DNA of 49,966 nt, taken from contig JAFLCC010000019.1 in the NCBI GenBank assembly GCA_017302835.1, forward strand, positions 1-49,966. The letters are read 5' to 3'. Under the pieces are notes generated by a model. It worked only from the letters and a program-made list of their open reading frames with translations. It made no database searches and was not told the DNA's origin. This stretch comes from Deltaproteobacteria bacterium (GTDB lineage: Bacteria > Bdellovibrionota > Bdellovibrionia > Bdellovibrionales > Bdellovibrionaceae). The number at the start of each line of letters is the position of its first letter. Position 1 is the stretch's first letter. The translations under genes and the position numbers were made by a program. Below, piece after piece: positions 7,540-16,519 of this stretch.

Positions 7540-10050
7540 ATGATAAATAAAATTTGGAATGTTCATAAATTTGGTGGAACCAGTGTTTTAAATGCGGATC
7601 GTTTTCGCAATGTCTACAAAATTCTGACTCAGAGTCACTCTCAGCACAAAGAACTTTATTGTAATGATGGGCCTAAAGCGCTTGTAGTTTCAGCAATGAA
7701 AGGCGTCACTGATGACTTAATTCAAGCCGTTTTCGGTGCCGAGAAACGGGATGAGGGGTATAAATCTTTATTGCAGAAAATTTGGAACAGGCATCAAAGT
7801 GAAATCACATCTCTCATCACAGCGGTTGATTATCGTGAGTCGTTATTAGAAGTTTTAAGAAAAGATTTTACCGAGCTTCATGAAATTTTAAGGGGCGTTT
7901 GGCTGGTTCAAAGCGCTTCAAAAACAATTCTTGATCAAGTTTCCGGAATGGGTGAAGTTTGGTCAGCTCAGATTTTAAATGCTTACCTAAAGTCTGAAGG
8001 AAGAAAATCTCAATGGCTCGATGCCAGAGACGTTTTAAGCGTCAGTTCTTCGGGAGTCCGGGTCATTGTGAATTGGGAAAAATCCAAAACACAATTAGAG
8101 TCTCAACTAGAAAAATTAAATTCCGAGGAGGAGCTTGAATTTTTGGTGATCACTGGCTTTGTCGCTCGGGAAGAATCGGGAGCTGTGACCACTCTGGGGA
8201 GAAATGGTAGCGACTACTCGGCCTCAATTTTTGGCGCTCTTTTTCACTCTCAAGAAATAATTATTTGGACTGATGTCGACGGGGTGCTATCTGCAGATCC
8301 CCGATGGGTGCCAGAAGCCGTGCTTCTTGATGAAATGTCGTATTCTGAAGTCACGGAGTTAGCCTATTTCGGAGCCAAGGTGGTTCACCCAGCAACCATG
8401 GCTCCAGCTATTGAGTTGTCTATTCCCATTTGGATTAAAAATTCACTAAAACCGGAGGGACGTGGGACCTGTATCCATAAGGATGCTAAATCAGATCGAC
8501 AAGTAAAGGGATTTTCGACTATCGATAAAATGTCCTTAATTAATTTAGAAGGAACGGGAATGGTGGGCGTTCCTGGAGTGGCAGAGCGCCTATTTGGAGC
8601 TTTAAGATCTGCAGGTGTGAATGTGGTTTTGATTTCCCAAGCCAGTTCAGAGCAATCGATTTGTTTGGCAATTGAGGAATCCCAAGGGCCTCTGGCAAGG
8701 CAGGCCATAGAGCAAGCCTTTGCCTTAGAATTTCAAAAAAACTTAATTCAGCCCCTTCAGATAACAAACGACATAAGCATTCTTGCCGCTGTCGGAGATA
8801 ACATGCAACACACACCAGGGATTGCAGGTCGTTTCTTTACGGCCCTTGGACAGAGTGGAATCAGCGTTCGAGCCATCGCTCAAGGGTCCTCGGAACGAAA
8901 TATCTCTGCGGTTATTGATACCAAAGATGCCGTGAAGGCTTTGCGTACAGTTCATTCCTCATTTGTACTCCCACATCTGAATATTTCCCTTGGACTTATT
9001 GGAACGGGATTGATTGGAAGTACTTTTTTAAAACAACTTTCGGAGCAAACCGAAAGACTCAAAACAAGCAAAAAAATAAATATCCAGGTTCGAGCCATCG
9101 CCGATTCTAAAAAAATGTGGCTTTCTGAAAATGAAATTCCCTTACAGAATTGGAAAGAAGGATTCGAAAAATACTCTCAAGCATTGGATTTAAAAAAATT
9201 AAGTCATCACCTTCAATCTCATTATATTCCCCATTCAGTGCTTATCGAAGCGACAGCAAGTAGTTCTTTGACAACTCATTATGTAAACTGGTTGAACCAG
9301 GGGCTGCATCTGATTTCTCCAAACAAAAAAGCAAATACGGGCTCTTTTCAAGATTACAAAAATATCCGTCTCGCCATGCAAAGTAGCCAGAGACATTTTT
9401 TATACTCGACGAACGTAGGAGCAGGTCTTCCCATCATTCAAACTCTGAGGGATTTGAGAGCCACAGGTGATGAAATCGTCGAAATAGAAGGGATCTTAAG
9501 CGGGACGCTCTCCTATATTTTCAATGAGTTTTCTGGTTCTTTTTTTTCGAAAATTGTCTGTCAAGCCAAAGAGAAAGGTTACACGGAGCCTGATCCCAGG
9601 GAAGATCTTTCAGGTCAGGATGTGGTTAGAAAATTGGTGATTCTGGCACGGGAAATTCAAATTCCTTTAGAAGTGAATGAGGTTGAAGTGATGGGCCTTG
9701 TTCCTGAAAAAATGCAAAGTCTAACCAAAGACGAATTTATGGCACAAATTCAAGAGCTCGATGACCAGATGGAAAAGCGGTGGATGGCAGCAAAGGAAAA
9801 AAATGAAATTCTCAGATTTGTTGCGAGTATTGATTCTTCTGGAAAAGCTAAGGTTGGGCTTAAAAATTTGCCTTATCATCATGTATTTTCAAAAGTGACG
9901 GGAACCGATAACATCGTGCTTTTTAAAACTCGACGCTATTTCCATCAACCCCTGGTGGTTCAGGGACCTGGAGCTGGCCCTGAGGTGACTGCTGCCGGCG
10001 TTTTTGCTGATCTCTTGAGACTTTCACAATATTTGGGAGCTCCCTTATGA
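7540..10050 (+). CDS. thrA: bifunctional aspartokinase / homoserine dehydrogenase
   Basis: 836 aa, close to the 820 of E. coli ThrA. The N-terminal kinase begins KFGGTSV (residues 8-14) and contains TLGRNGSDYSAS and TDVDGVLSADPR. Two ACT regulatory segments follow (VNVVLISQASSEQSI and ISVRAIAQGSSERNI), then a dehydrogenase with nucleotide loop GLIGTGLIGST near residue 485, SPNKKANTG and EGILSGTLSYIFNE. It phosphorylates aspartate and reduces aspartate semialdehyde to homoserine, the first and third steps of threonine and methionine synthesis. ACT domains suggest feedback inhibition by threonine. The ATGA overlap with thrB shows an operon. No leader-peptide attenuator is visible upstream. Confidence 0.96.
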   Translation: MINKIWNVHKFGGTSVLNADRFRNVYKILTQSHSQHKELYCNDGPKALVVSAMKGVTDDLIQAVFGAEKRDEGYKSLLQKIWNRHQSEITSLITAVDYRESLLEVLRKDFTELHEILRGVWLVQSASKTILDQVSGMGEVWSAQILNAYLKSEGRKSQWLDARDVLSVSSSGVRVIVNWEKSKTQLESQLEKLNSEEELEFLVITGFVAREESGAVTTLGRNGSDYSASIFGALFHSQEIIIWTDVDGVLSADPRWVPEAVLLDEMSYSEVTELAYFGAKVVHPATMAPAIELSIPIWIKNSLKPEGRGTCIHKDAKSDRQVKGFSTIDKMSLINLEGTGMVGVPGVAERLFGALRSAGVNVVLISQASSEQSICLAIEESQGPLARQAIEQAFALEFQKNLIQPLQITNDISILAAVGDNMQHTPGIAGRFFTALGQSGISVRAIAQGSSERNISAVIDTKDAVKALRTVHSSFVLPHLNISLGLIGTGLIGSTFLKQLSEQTERLKTSKKINIQVRAIADSKKMWLSENEIPLQNWKEGFEKYSQALDLKKLSHHLQSHYIPHSVLIEATASSSLTTHYVNWLNQGLHLISPNKKANTGSFQDYKNIRLAMQSSQRHFLYSTNVGAGLPIIQTLRDLRATGDEIVEIEGILSGTLSYIFNEFSGSFFSKIVCQAKEKGYTEPDPREDLSGQDVVRKLVILAREIQIPLEVNEVEVMGLVPEKMQSLTKDEFMAQIQELDDQMEKRWMAAKEKNEILRFVASIDSSGKAKVGLKNLPYHHVFSKVTGTDNIVLFKTRRYFHQPLVVQGPGAGPEVTAAGVFADLLRLSQYLGAPL

Positions 10051-11078
10051 CCCGCGCCCTTGTCAGGAAAGCTGCGAAGAAACCTGGGAAGCATTCTGTG
10101 AAAAAATCTTTGAATAGCGCAACAGCTTTTGCTCCTGCAACGGTGGCCAATGTCGCTGTTGGATTTGATATTCTTGGCTTTGCTATTAATGGGCTTGGTG
10201 AAACTGCCTGTGTCGAGAAGATTCCGTCTGCAAAAGTCATTCTGAATCCCATTGAAGGGTATCCTGAGATTCCTCTGGAACCTCATTTAAATACGGCCAC
10301 CGCTGGTTTGTTAGAACTCATAAAAGATCAAAATTTGAATTTTGGTTTTCGTGTCACCCTGAAAAAAAATATTCCCATGGGGTCAGGGCTTGGAGGTTCT
10401 TCGACCTCAGCCGTGGCAGCGCTGGTGGCAGCGAACGCCTTACTAAAAAAGAAATTATCCATGGAACAACTCCTTCATTACGCTCTTATTGGCGAACAAA
10501 TTGCCAGTCAGTCACGACATGCCGATAATGTAGCTCCTTGTTTGGTTGGTGGAATGGTTTTAATACATCAAAATCAAGGGAAAAAGATTTCTGCGAAAAC
10601 ATCAAACTCCTTTTTTCCGATTAAGATCAAATCTCCCAAGGACTTATATTGTGTGATTGTTTTACCTGAAATTTCCATTAAAACGAGTGAGGCACGCAAA
10701 ATATTAAGTCCTCAGGTTCCCTTGGCGTCGGTCATTGAGCAAACTCGCAATTTGGCAGGATTTATCTTAGGCTGTGAAAAAAGTGATTTTGATTTAATGG
10801 GACTCAGTTTGAAAGATGCAATTATTGAAACTCAACGCTCACATTTGGTTCCTTTTTTTAGCGATATTCAAAAATCAGCCCTCGCTGCGGGGGCCTTAGG
10901 TTGTTCTCTTTCTGGCTCCGGTCCTGCGATGTTTGCTTTAGGCAAAGGACCAAGTAAAGCCGTCAAAATTCACAAAGCGATGTTGGCGATGGCTGCGCAA
11001 AAAAATCTTCCTATAAAAGGTTCATGGGTTTCTCGAATTTCCAATCGCGGTGCCCGAGTGATTCGAGGCCGAGGATGA
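10047..11078 (+). CDS. thrB: homoserine kinase
   Basis: 343 aa GHMP kinase overlapping thrA by 4 bases. The ATP-binding loop PMGSGLGGSSTSA lies at about residues 111-123. The N-terminal FAPATVANVAVGFDILGFAI is the conserved substrate-side motif, and SLSGSGPAMFAL is the third GHMP motif. It converts homoserine to O-phosphohomoserine for ThrC. An unusual basic N-terminal extension of about 25 residues (RALVRKAAKKPGKHSVKK) precedes the family core. It may be a late start artefact or a real tail; the next ATG in frame is far inside the core, so the annotated start is kept. Confidence 0.95.
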   Translation: MTRALVRKAAKKPGKHSVKKSLNSATAFAPATVANVAVGFDILGFAINGLGETACVEKIPSAKVILNPIEGYPEIPLEPHLNTATAGLLELIKDQNLNFGFRVTLKKNIPMGSGLGGSSTSAVAALVAANALLKKKLSMEQLLHYALIGEQIASQSRHADNVAPCLVGGMVLIHQNQGKKISAKTSNSFFPIKIKSPKDLYCVIVLPEISIKTSEARKILSPQVPLASVIEQTRNLAGFILGCEKSDFDLMGLSLKDAIIETQRSHLVPFFSDIQKSALAAGALGCSLSGSGPAMFALGKGPSKAVKIHKAMLAMAAQKNLPIKGSWVSRISNRGARVIRGRG

Positions 11079-12439
11079 AATTTTTTTCCACGCGAGGTCT
11101 TGCATTGCCCTGCCATTTATCGGAAGCCATCAGGCAAGGATTAGCTCCTGATGGTGGCCTGTTTGTTCCTAGCCAGTGGCCATCCCCTCAAACTTTTTCT
11201 CAAATACTCCATGATTCAAAATGGAAAGAGCTCTCATTTTCTCAATTTGCAGCAAAATTTTTGGAACCTTTTTTTCAGGAAGACCCTTTAGCTGAGCACC
11301 TTGAAAAAATTTGTGCGAGAGCGTTTAATTTTCCTCTACCCTGTGTAAGAATTGATGATCACACTCAAGTTTTAGAACTTTTCCACGGTCCCACCAGCGC
11401 TTTTAAGGACTTCGGAGCAAGGTTCTTAGCCTTATGTTTTAATCATCTTGAACCGGATCCCAGGAAGCAAAATTCAAAGCGCCAGCCAATGGTTCTTGTC
11501 GCGACAAGTGGAGACACCGGCGGGGCGGTGGCCGCGGCTTTTAGCGAATTTACGGATATTCCCGTTTGTATTCTTTATCCCAAAGGTCAAGTGTCACAAC
11601 GACAGGAACAACAGCTCACTTGTTGGGGAGAACAGGTCAGAGCCTTTTCAGTTGTGGGAACTTTTGATGATTGCCAGCGCTTGGCAAAGGAAGCTTTTTT
11701 ATCGGAATATTTTCGAGATCACCATCATTTAATTTCTGCTAATAGCATTAACCTGGCACGTTTGTTACCTCAAATGGCCTACTTTGCCTATACAAGTTTA
11801 AAGCATAACAGCTTAAAGCATGCCAGCTTAAAGCATCAAAGCCGTTCAGGAGAGGCCAAAGGAGCGCGATTTATTATTCCTTCGGGAAATATGGGCAATG
11901 CAGCTGCCGCTCTATGGGCTCAAAAGCTGGGATTTCCCATAGCAAAAGTAATTTTTGCTCATAATGCCAATAGCACTATTCCTGATTATTTTAAAACGGG
12001 TCAATATCGACCTCGAGCTTCTCTTTCTACTTTGGCAAATGCCATGGATGTGGGGCATCCTTCAAACTTTGAGCGTATTTTAAATTTATTTCCTGACCGT
12101 GAAACTCTCTCAAAAATCAGTGCCGCCTTTTCAGTGACAGATTCGCAAATTAGAGAAACCATCCGTTTTGGGTACAGCAAGGGACAAATTTGGTGCCCGC
12201 ACACTGCTACTGCGGCCTATGTTCGTTATCACCTTTTGCATGCAGGTAATTTGGATATTGCTGATGATGAAATTATCGTGGCTACCGCCCATCCTGCAAA
12301 GTTTGAAAGTATTGTGGAACCTTTGATTCCAGAAAAAGTAAAAGTGCCCTTAACCCTGCAAGCGCTTTTATCTAAGCCTTCTCATAAAATTGAAATTGAT
12401 TCTAACCTAGAAATTCTGGCAGAAAATTTGAAAATTTGA
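11075..12439 (+). CDS. thrC: threonine synthase
   Basis: 454 aa from ATG 11075, overlapping the thrB stop by ATGA; an upstream in-frame start would overlap thrB much further. The start MKFFSTRGLALPCHLSEAIRQGLAPDGGLFVP is typical. The PLP-lysine motif HGPTSAFKDFGARF lies near residues 104-117, with TSGDTGGAVAAAF and the glycine-rich PSGNMGNAAAA. It makes threonine from O-phosphohomoserine. Between the two domains there is a small repeat insertion, SLKH-N-SLKH-A-SLKH-Q, coded by three near-identical 15-bp units around 11800-11840. This looks like recent slippage in a surface loop. Confidence 0.95.
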   Translation: MKFFSTRGLALPCHLSEAIRQGLAPDGGLFVPSQWPSPQTFSQILHDSKWKELSFSQFAAKFLEPFFQEDPLAEHLEKICARAFNFPLPCVRIDDHTQVLELFHGPTSAFKDFGARFLALCFNHLEPDPRKQNSKRQPMVLVATSGDTGGAVAAAFSEFTDIPVCILYPKGQVSQRQEQQLTCWGEQVRAFSVVGTFDDCQRLAKEAFLSEYFRDHHHLISANSINLARLLPQMAYFAYTSLKHNSLKHASLKHQSRSGEAKGARFIIPSGNMGNAAAALWAQKLGFPIAKVIFAHNANSTIPDYFKTGQYRPRASLSTLANAMDVGHPSNFERILNLFPDRETLSKISAAFSVTDSQIRETIRFGYSKGQIWCPHTATAAYVRYHLLHAGNLDIADDEIIVATAHPAKFESIVEPLIPEKVKVPLTLQALLSKPSHKIEIDSNLEILAENLKI

Positions 12440-12480
12440 AAAATTGAAAATATTGAAAATATTGAAAAAATTAAAATTTG
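12423..12480 (+). repeat. AT-rich short tandem repeats after thrC
   Basis: Seven imperfect 8-9 bp units of the type AAAATTTG/AAAATATTG run from the last codons of thrC into the spacer. The thrC stop codon lies inside the array, so slippage here would change the C-terminal residues. No terminator hairpin is seen. Confidence 0.6.
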
Positions 12481-12502
12481 AGAAAGTAGAGAAAATGATT
12501 CA

Positions 12503-13354
12503 ATGAATACTTTTTTAAGGAAATCAATAAAACGTAAGTTCATCTCCAGTTCTCTGATTCTATTTCAACTGTTTCATCCGGGTTGTATACACACTTCATC
12601 TCATGAATATAGAAATATAGAGATTCCTTCTCGTAAAGGACTTAGCGAGCAAAATTTCGGTGAAATAAAAGTAGATAGTGCCATTTATTTACCTTCAAAG
12701 TTTCCATTAACTGATTTTTTTAGTCGTTTGAAAAAGGGAGAATTTACTGATGCTTTTAAACGTATTGATCTTGAATACAAACAATCAACTATCAATGATA
12801 AGGTATTGGAGCAAATTATAGACAGTGGTTTTATACCAGTTTATGTTGAGATAAAAAATCAAGGGAAAAAACCTATTCATATTGATGAAAAAAGCTTTGC
12901 TCTGACAAATTTTGCAAATGGAACAAATGGAACAAGCGGAACAAACGGAAAACAAGAAATCAAGGCGTTCTACTCTGAAACTTTACCCCGGGAATTTACG
13001 AAATTTAATACAAGTGCCGCTGCGGCCAATGTGATAAATACGGGTATAGTTATTGTGGGTTTTGCTGCGGTTCTAGCTGGAATGTTAATTATTACGAGTG
13101 CTTCGTCCGCAGGAAGCTTGAGCTTCCCCAATTTTCATCCCAATGGCAACTCATCTGATATTAAGGTTTTCAATGATATAACTACAGTTACAAAAGTAAA
13201 CTATAATTCATTTTTAATAACCTCTTCGGTTCTAAATCCAGGTGAAAGTAAAAATGGGCTTTTATTTTTTTACACTCAAGATTTAGTAGGAATTCATGAA
13301 TTTAAACTGATTTTTCAGCCAACGATCAACCCCAACAAAAAAAATCAATATTGA
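12503..13354 (+). CDS. putative lipoprotein of unknown function
   Basis: 283 aa. A basic n-region (RKSIKRKF) and a hydrophobic stretch end in LFHPGC, a plausible lipobox with Cys near residue 28, suggesting a lipid-anchored envelope protein. The middle carries a low-complexity NGTNGTSGTNG repeat coded by 15-bp units. A further hydrophobic segment (VIVGFAAVLAGMLIITSASSA) could be a membrane helix or a glycine-zipper-like region. I recognise no family. The 3' end overlaps the convergent TIGR02147-type gene by 29 bases, so the two transcripts are antisense at their ends. Confidence 0.65.
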   Translation: MNTFLRKSIKRKFISSSLILFQLFHPGCIHTSSHEYRNIEIPSRKGLSEQNFGEIKVDSAIYLPSKFPLTDFFSRLKKGEFTDAFKRIDLEYKQSTINDKVLEQIIDSGFIPVYVEIKNQGKKPIHIDEKSFALTNFANGTNGTSGTNGKQEIKAFYSETLPREFTKFNTSAAAANVINTGIVIVGFAAVLAGMLIITSASSAGSLSFPNFHPNGNSSDIKVFNDITTVTKVNYNSFLITSSVLNPGESKNGLLFFYTQDLVGIHEFKLIFQPTINPNKKNQY

Positions 13355-14153
13355 GTTGATAAACCTGTTCAGATTTTTGTTTCACGACTTCGGTTTGTGT
13401 TTCTTTAATGAGATCAAGTAATTTCTTTTTTAAAATATTCTGGAATTTTAGTTCTGAAGAAAAAATTACAGAAAAGAAGTAATCTTCAGTAGAGTCGAGT
13501 TTAGTTTTTTTAATTTTTTCAATGGTTTTGATCCGGTTTAAAATGCTGAATATTTGAAAGACAGGTGAATCTTCTGGAAGATGGAGATTGGGATCTGTTG
13601 TCAAATATTTATTGTTTTTACTTTGAACAAGATTCCAGTCTTTGAGCTTATTAATTAAGAGAAAAAGCCTATTTTTTTCAATACCAATTTTATCACAGAT
13701 AAGTTCTGGATTTTTTGAGTACTGAGGAATTGTAAGAAAAAGATGAATAAGTTGTAATTCAATATTAGTAAAATATTCCCATTTATGGGGCTCGACAGAT
13801 TCCAGAGAATGACTTCGAATTTCCGATGTTATTTTTAGCTTATCAATACGTATTCTATTGATTTTTTTATTTAATAAGTCACCTCTTTTGGCATTGAGAG
13901 CTATTTCTGACTCTCTTAAAAGCAAAAGGAATTCAATTTCATCGAGAGACAGTTTTAAGTACTCACAAGCTGAAAAAAGTTGGTCAGGATTTAGATGAAC
14001 ATGACTATTCATCACTTTCGAAAGATATGTTTTTTGGACTCCGCAATGAATGGCCATTTTTTCAAATGTAAATTTGCCACCAAATATTTGTCGCCTATAG
14101 GACATGAAAGCTTTTAAAGCTTTTTTGTAATTATCAAAATCATATAAATTCAT
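13326..14153 (-). CDS. TIGR02147-family regulator
   Basis: 275 aa. The N-terminus, NLYDFDNYKKALKAFMSYRR followed by KMAIHCGVQKTYLSKVMNSHVHLNPDQLFSACEYLKLSLDEIEFLLLL, is the characteristic start of TIGR02147 proteins, a helix-turn-helix family found mainly in Bdellovibrio and Fibrobacter. A second winged-helix-like region follows (LICDKIGIEKNRLFLLINKLKDWNLV). Usually they are thought to act as transcription factors, but targets are mostly unknown. Its gene is divergent from the secreted-protein/metalloprotease pair, with a 24-bp perfect palindrome in the shared promoter region, so control of those genes and of itself is likely. Confidence 0.85.
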   Translation of the reverse strand: MNLYDFDNYKKALKAFMSYRRQIFGGKFTFEKMAIHCGVQKTYLSKVMNSHVHLNPDQLFSACEYLKLSLDEIEFLLLLRESEIALNAKRGDLLNKKINRIRIDKLKITSEIRSHSLESVEPHKWEYFTNIELQLIHLFLTIPQYSKNPELICDKIGIEKNRLFLLINKLKDWNLVQSKNNKYLTTDPNLHLPEDSPVFQIFSILNRIKTIEKIKKTKLDSTEDYFFSVIFSSELKFQNILKKKLLDLIKETQTEVVKQKSEQVYQLNIDFFCWG

Positions 14154-14180
14154 AAGTTTACCTTTAGTATAATAAAATCT

Positions 14181-14204
14181 TATTAATTAGTTAACTAATT
14201 AATA
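14181..14204. promoter_or_regulatory. 24-bp perfect palindrome, candidate operator
   Basis: The half-site TATTAATTAGTT is followed at once by its exact reverse complement, with no spacer. It lies 28 bases upstream of the TIGR02147 start and 76 bases upstream of the secreted protein at 14280, in the divergent promoter region. TAGTATAAT (14166-14174) next to it could serve as a -10 element. The position suits a dimeric regulator acting on both promoters. Confidence 0.65.
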
Positions 14205-14279
14205 TACTACCAGAAGTGAAAATGGCAATACTATCTTAGAAACAAAGCTTAACAATATATTTCATAAAAGGAGAAATAG

Positions 14280-14621
14280 ATGAAAAAGGCATTATTAATA
14301 ATTGTAACACTGATTACTGCAATTTCACAGGCAAGTGTTTATAGCTGTAATATTTCAAGATCCAGTGCTAATAAAGCGCCAGATGTATGGAGTTTTATTT
14401 TTGATACAGAAAAAGAAAATAGTAAATTTATCGATATAGACATCGAACAACAGACTAAGGCGGGGTGTGTGGTATTAAGAGCTTCAAAAGTATATTTAAG
14501 TTGTGCGTATGGAAGTGAAAAAAATTCAGTGTTTTCTTCTGTTGAAGATGGTACGGCCGTATTTTCTTTCGTGTCTAGAAATGAAAGTGGATTTACCCTT
14601 TTAAGTTGTGTAAAACAGTAA
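14280..14621 (+). CDS. small secreted protein, unknown function
   Basis: 113 aa with an AAAGGAG Shine-Dalgarno. The signal peptide is MKKALLIIVTLITAISQAS, with likely cleavage near QAS/VYS. The mature part has four cysteines (YSCN, AGCVV, LSCAYG, LLSCVK), suggesting two disulfides. It is followed after 21 bases by a secreted metalloprotease and is probably cotranscribed with it; it could be an inhibitor, chaperone or co-factor of that enzyme, but this is only inferred from the linkage. No family recognised. Confidence 0.7.
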   Translation: MKKALLIIVTLITAISQASVYSCNISRSSANKAPDVWSFIFDTEKENSKFIDIDIEQQTKAGCVVLRASKVYLSCAYGSEKNSVFSSVEDGTAVFSFVSRNESGFTLLSCVKQ

Positions 14622-14642
14622 TTATATCAATAAGGGTTATGT

Positions 14643-15803
14643 ATGAATTTTATAAAATTATTATTTTCGCTTACCTTGTTTCATTCAATGTCATTCGCTG
14701 CAGGGGGATGGGTCAGTGGAGGTGGGGAGCTATTAAAGGATTCACATAACCCTTGGTTTATAAACAACACTTCGGATGTTTTTTACTGTGTTATAATTGA
14801 TGAAGCTAATTTTGGGGCTTCAAGTGAAACCATAGAAAGAAATCTTGAGTTAGCGATTAATTACTGGAAATCTGAATTTAATTTTGCAATAACCCCTGAA
14901 TTCAAACATTTTGGAAAACTAAAAATAGCTTCACAAACCTTTATTAAGGTACCATGTCATGAAAAAAAAGTTAACATTCGTTTTCAGTTTGGTTACCTTG
15001 AAAAAGATCAAAAAAATTACTTAAGAAGTCCTAAGAAATATGCAGCGGTTACAGTAAGAACTGATTACGATCCAATAAATTTAAAGGCTAAAGGTTTTGT
15101 CTACCTGTCGCCTTCTCAGGGAGCTTTGGCCTATAATTCTGAAGGTGTAGCTAGAAATGCCTGGAGTCTGAATGATGGAAATTTGTTATACGTTACCTTA
15201 ATTCATGAATTAGGACATGTTTTTGGCTTGCCCCATATAGGAACTATGGGGGTATTGATGTCCGAAGGGTTTGTTGAATTGATGTTAAGGCAAAATAAAT
15301 TACCTGATGCAAGATTGGCGGAAATTTCCTTTTTTTCTTTGATGAAAAAAACTCGGGTTATTTGCCCTCTGGAACCTTTGTTAATTGTTTGGAGAAAATT
15401 CTTTGATTTGGAAGAGACGGATAAATGTATGAGATTTGATTTTGAGCATTTAAAGGCGAATCAGATTTTTGGTGTGAGTTATTTAAAACTATTTTCAGGA
15501 GAAACGAGTGACAGCCTGACACAAAAGCCCTATCAAATTCCTTTAACCATGTTCAAATTTAATCCTGTATTTCCAAATTTAATTTGGTTACCAGAAAATC
15601 AAGTAGTTTTTCAGCCAAGTGAGTTCATTCAAGGTCTTCAGGGAGTTCTTGGAGCTGCCCTCGTTTCCATTGCCAAGAAAGGGAATTTTGTTTCAGCAAG
15701 AAATGGCGCAAAAAGAAATATAGCCATTAAATTTGAACAGGGCAAAGAAGGTGTTGGTATCGAAGGTGTCGACGAGACCGGAGAAATCATATCTTTGCTG
15801 TAG
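14643..15803 (+). CDS. secreted matrixin-like zinc metalloprotease
   Basis: 386 aa with signal peptide (MNFIKLLFSLTLFHSMSFAAGG). The zinc motif HELGHVFGLPH (HExxHxxGxxH, about residues 190-200) is the metzincin signature. It is followed after a short loop by GVLMSEG, a plausible Met-turn. About 180 further residues of unknown fold follow. Matrixins of this kind are extracellular or periplasmic peptidases. In a predatory bacterium, degradation of prey protein is one possible role. There is no recognisable cysteine-switch propeptide. The gene sits in the operon controlled from the palindromic region at 14181. Confidence 0.8.
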   Translation: MNFIKLLFSLTLFHSMSFAAGGWVSGGGELLKDSHNPWFINNTSDVFYCVIIDEANFGASSETIERNLELAINYWKSEFNFAITPEFKHFGKLKIASQTFIKVPCHEKKVNIRFQFGYLEKDQKNYLRSPKKYAAVTVRTDYDPINLKAKGFVYLSPSQGALAYNSEGVARNAWSLNDGNLLYVTLIHELGHVFGLPHIGTMGVLMSEGFVELMLRQNKLPDARLAEISFFSLMKKTRVICPLEPLLIVWRKFFDLEETDKCMRFDFEHLKANQIFGVSYLKLFSGETSDSLTQKPYQIPLTMFKFNPVFPNLIWLPENQVVFQPSEFIQGLQGVLGAALVSIAKKGNFVSARNGAKRNIAIKFEQGKEGVGIEGVDETGEIISLL

Positions 15804-15848
15804 AATCAAAGAAAAAACCCATTAGGTTCCGACAGAATCGACTCCCAA

Positions 15849-16343
15849 TTACTCATTAACAGCATCTCTTCCAAGAACAGGCACCGCTGATTTGATTTGG
15901 TTATCTTCCGTTGGGAAATAGAATTCGTTAGTTTTATCACTTCCTCGTAGGTCTCGGCACAACGAGCCGATTGTGGCCAGGCTATTTAGATGACTGTTTG
16001 TTTTATAATTCAAGGAATTGAACTCAGAAAATTTCTTTGCTAAGACTTTATTTGTTGCTTCATCATGTTTTTTTACAGCCTGGGAATGAAATCTTCCTAA
16101 GCTATTTACAAGAGTCTCACATTTTGAGAGTTCTTTCTCAGTCATTTTTATCGTATCGGCATAAAGTCTCTGACATAACTCCATAGAGACAATTTCACAT
16201 TTTCTGTAAGCATCACATTGTTTAAGATAAGTTTTTCCATCGGTAATTGAATATTCAGAACGAGTTTCTATACCTTTTGAATTAGCTGATTTTTAGGCGA
16301 AAAAAATCAGAAAGACGAATAAAATGAACTGAATTCTCTGAAT
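15849..16343 (-). pseudogene. decayed secreted-protein gene with a stop after the signal peptide
   Basis: On the minus strand one frame reads a hydrophobic segment IQRIQFILFVFLIFFA (16343-16296), then TAA (16295-16293), then continues in the same frame KSANSKGIETRSEYSITDG and on to the stop at 15849, about 148 residues. The hydrophobic segment looks exactly like the core of a signal peptide whose cleavage site would fall at the stop. No ATG, GTG or TTG precedes it before the next upstream stop. ATG 16184 is open but has no ribosome binding site. The mature part has several cysteines (LKQCDAYRKCEI, MELCQ, SKCETL, SLCRDL) and helical heptads. Function unknown; apparently dead. Confidence 0.6.
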
Positions 16344-16411
16344 TTAATTCTTAACTGGTCTTTGGTTTTATTCTTTAAACACCTTGCAATTTGTTTAATT
16401 TATCAGCGTTT

Positions 16412-16476
16412 CAATATTTTGATAAAATATTGGAGTTGACTCCAAAATGTTCATGAATATAATGGAGTTGACTCCA
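16412..16476 (+). promoter_or_regulatory. near-consensus promoter flanked by repeated palindromes
   Basis: TTGACT (16436-16441) and TATAAT (16458-16463) are 16 bases apart. The 14-bp inverted repeat TGGAGT-TG-ACTCCA occurs twice, at 16431-16444 over the -35 and at 16463-16476 directly after the -10, as part of a 32-bp direct repeat. Just upstream CAATATTTT-GAT-AAAATATTG (16412-16432) forms a perfect 9-bp stem overlapping the first palindrome. The Shine-Dalgarno TTAGGAGGGG follows at about 16504. This looks like a strong promoter shut by a dimeric repressor at two sites. Confidence 0.75.
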
Positions 16477-16519
16477 AAATATTCATGATGTCGTTTTTCA
16501 AGTTAGGAGGGGTTTTGTC

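Noticed and set aside
7340-7560. A threonine/isoleucine attenuator upstream of thrA
   Set aside because: No short peptide rich in threonine or isoleucine codons and no terminator hairpin occur; this stretch encodes TatA.
11795-12480. A CRISPR-like array
   Set aside because: The short tandem repeats here have no spacers and lie inside or directly after thrC. No cas genes are present in the window.
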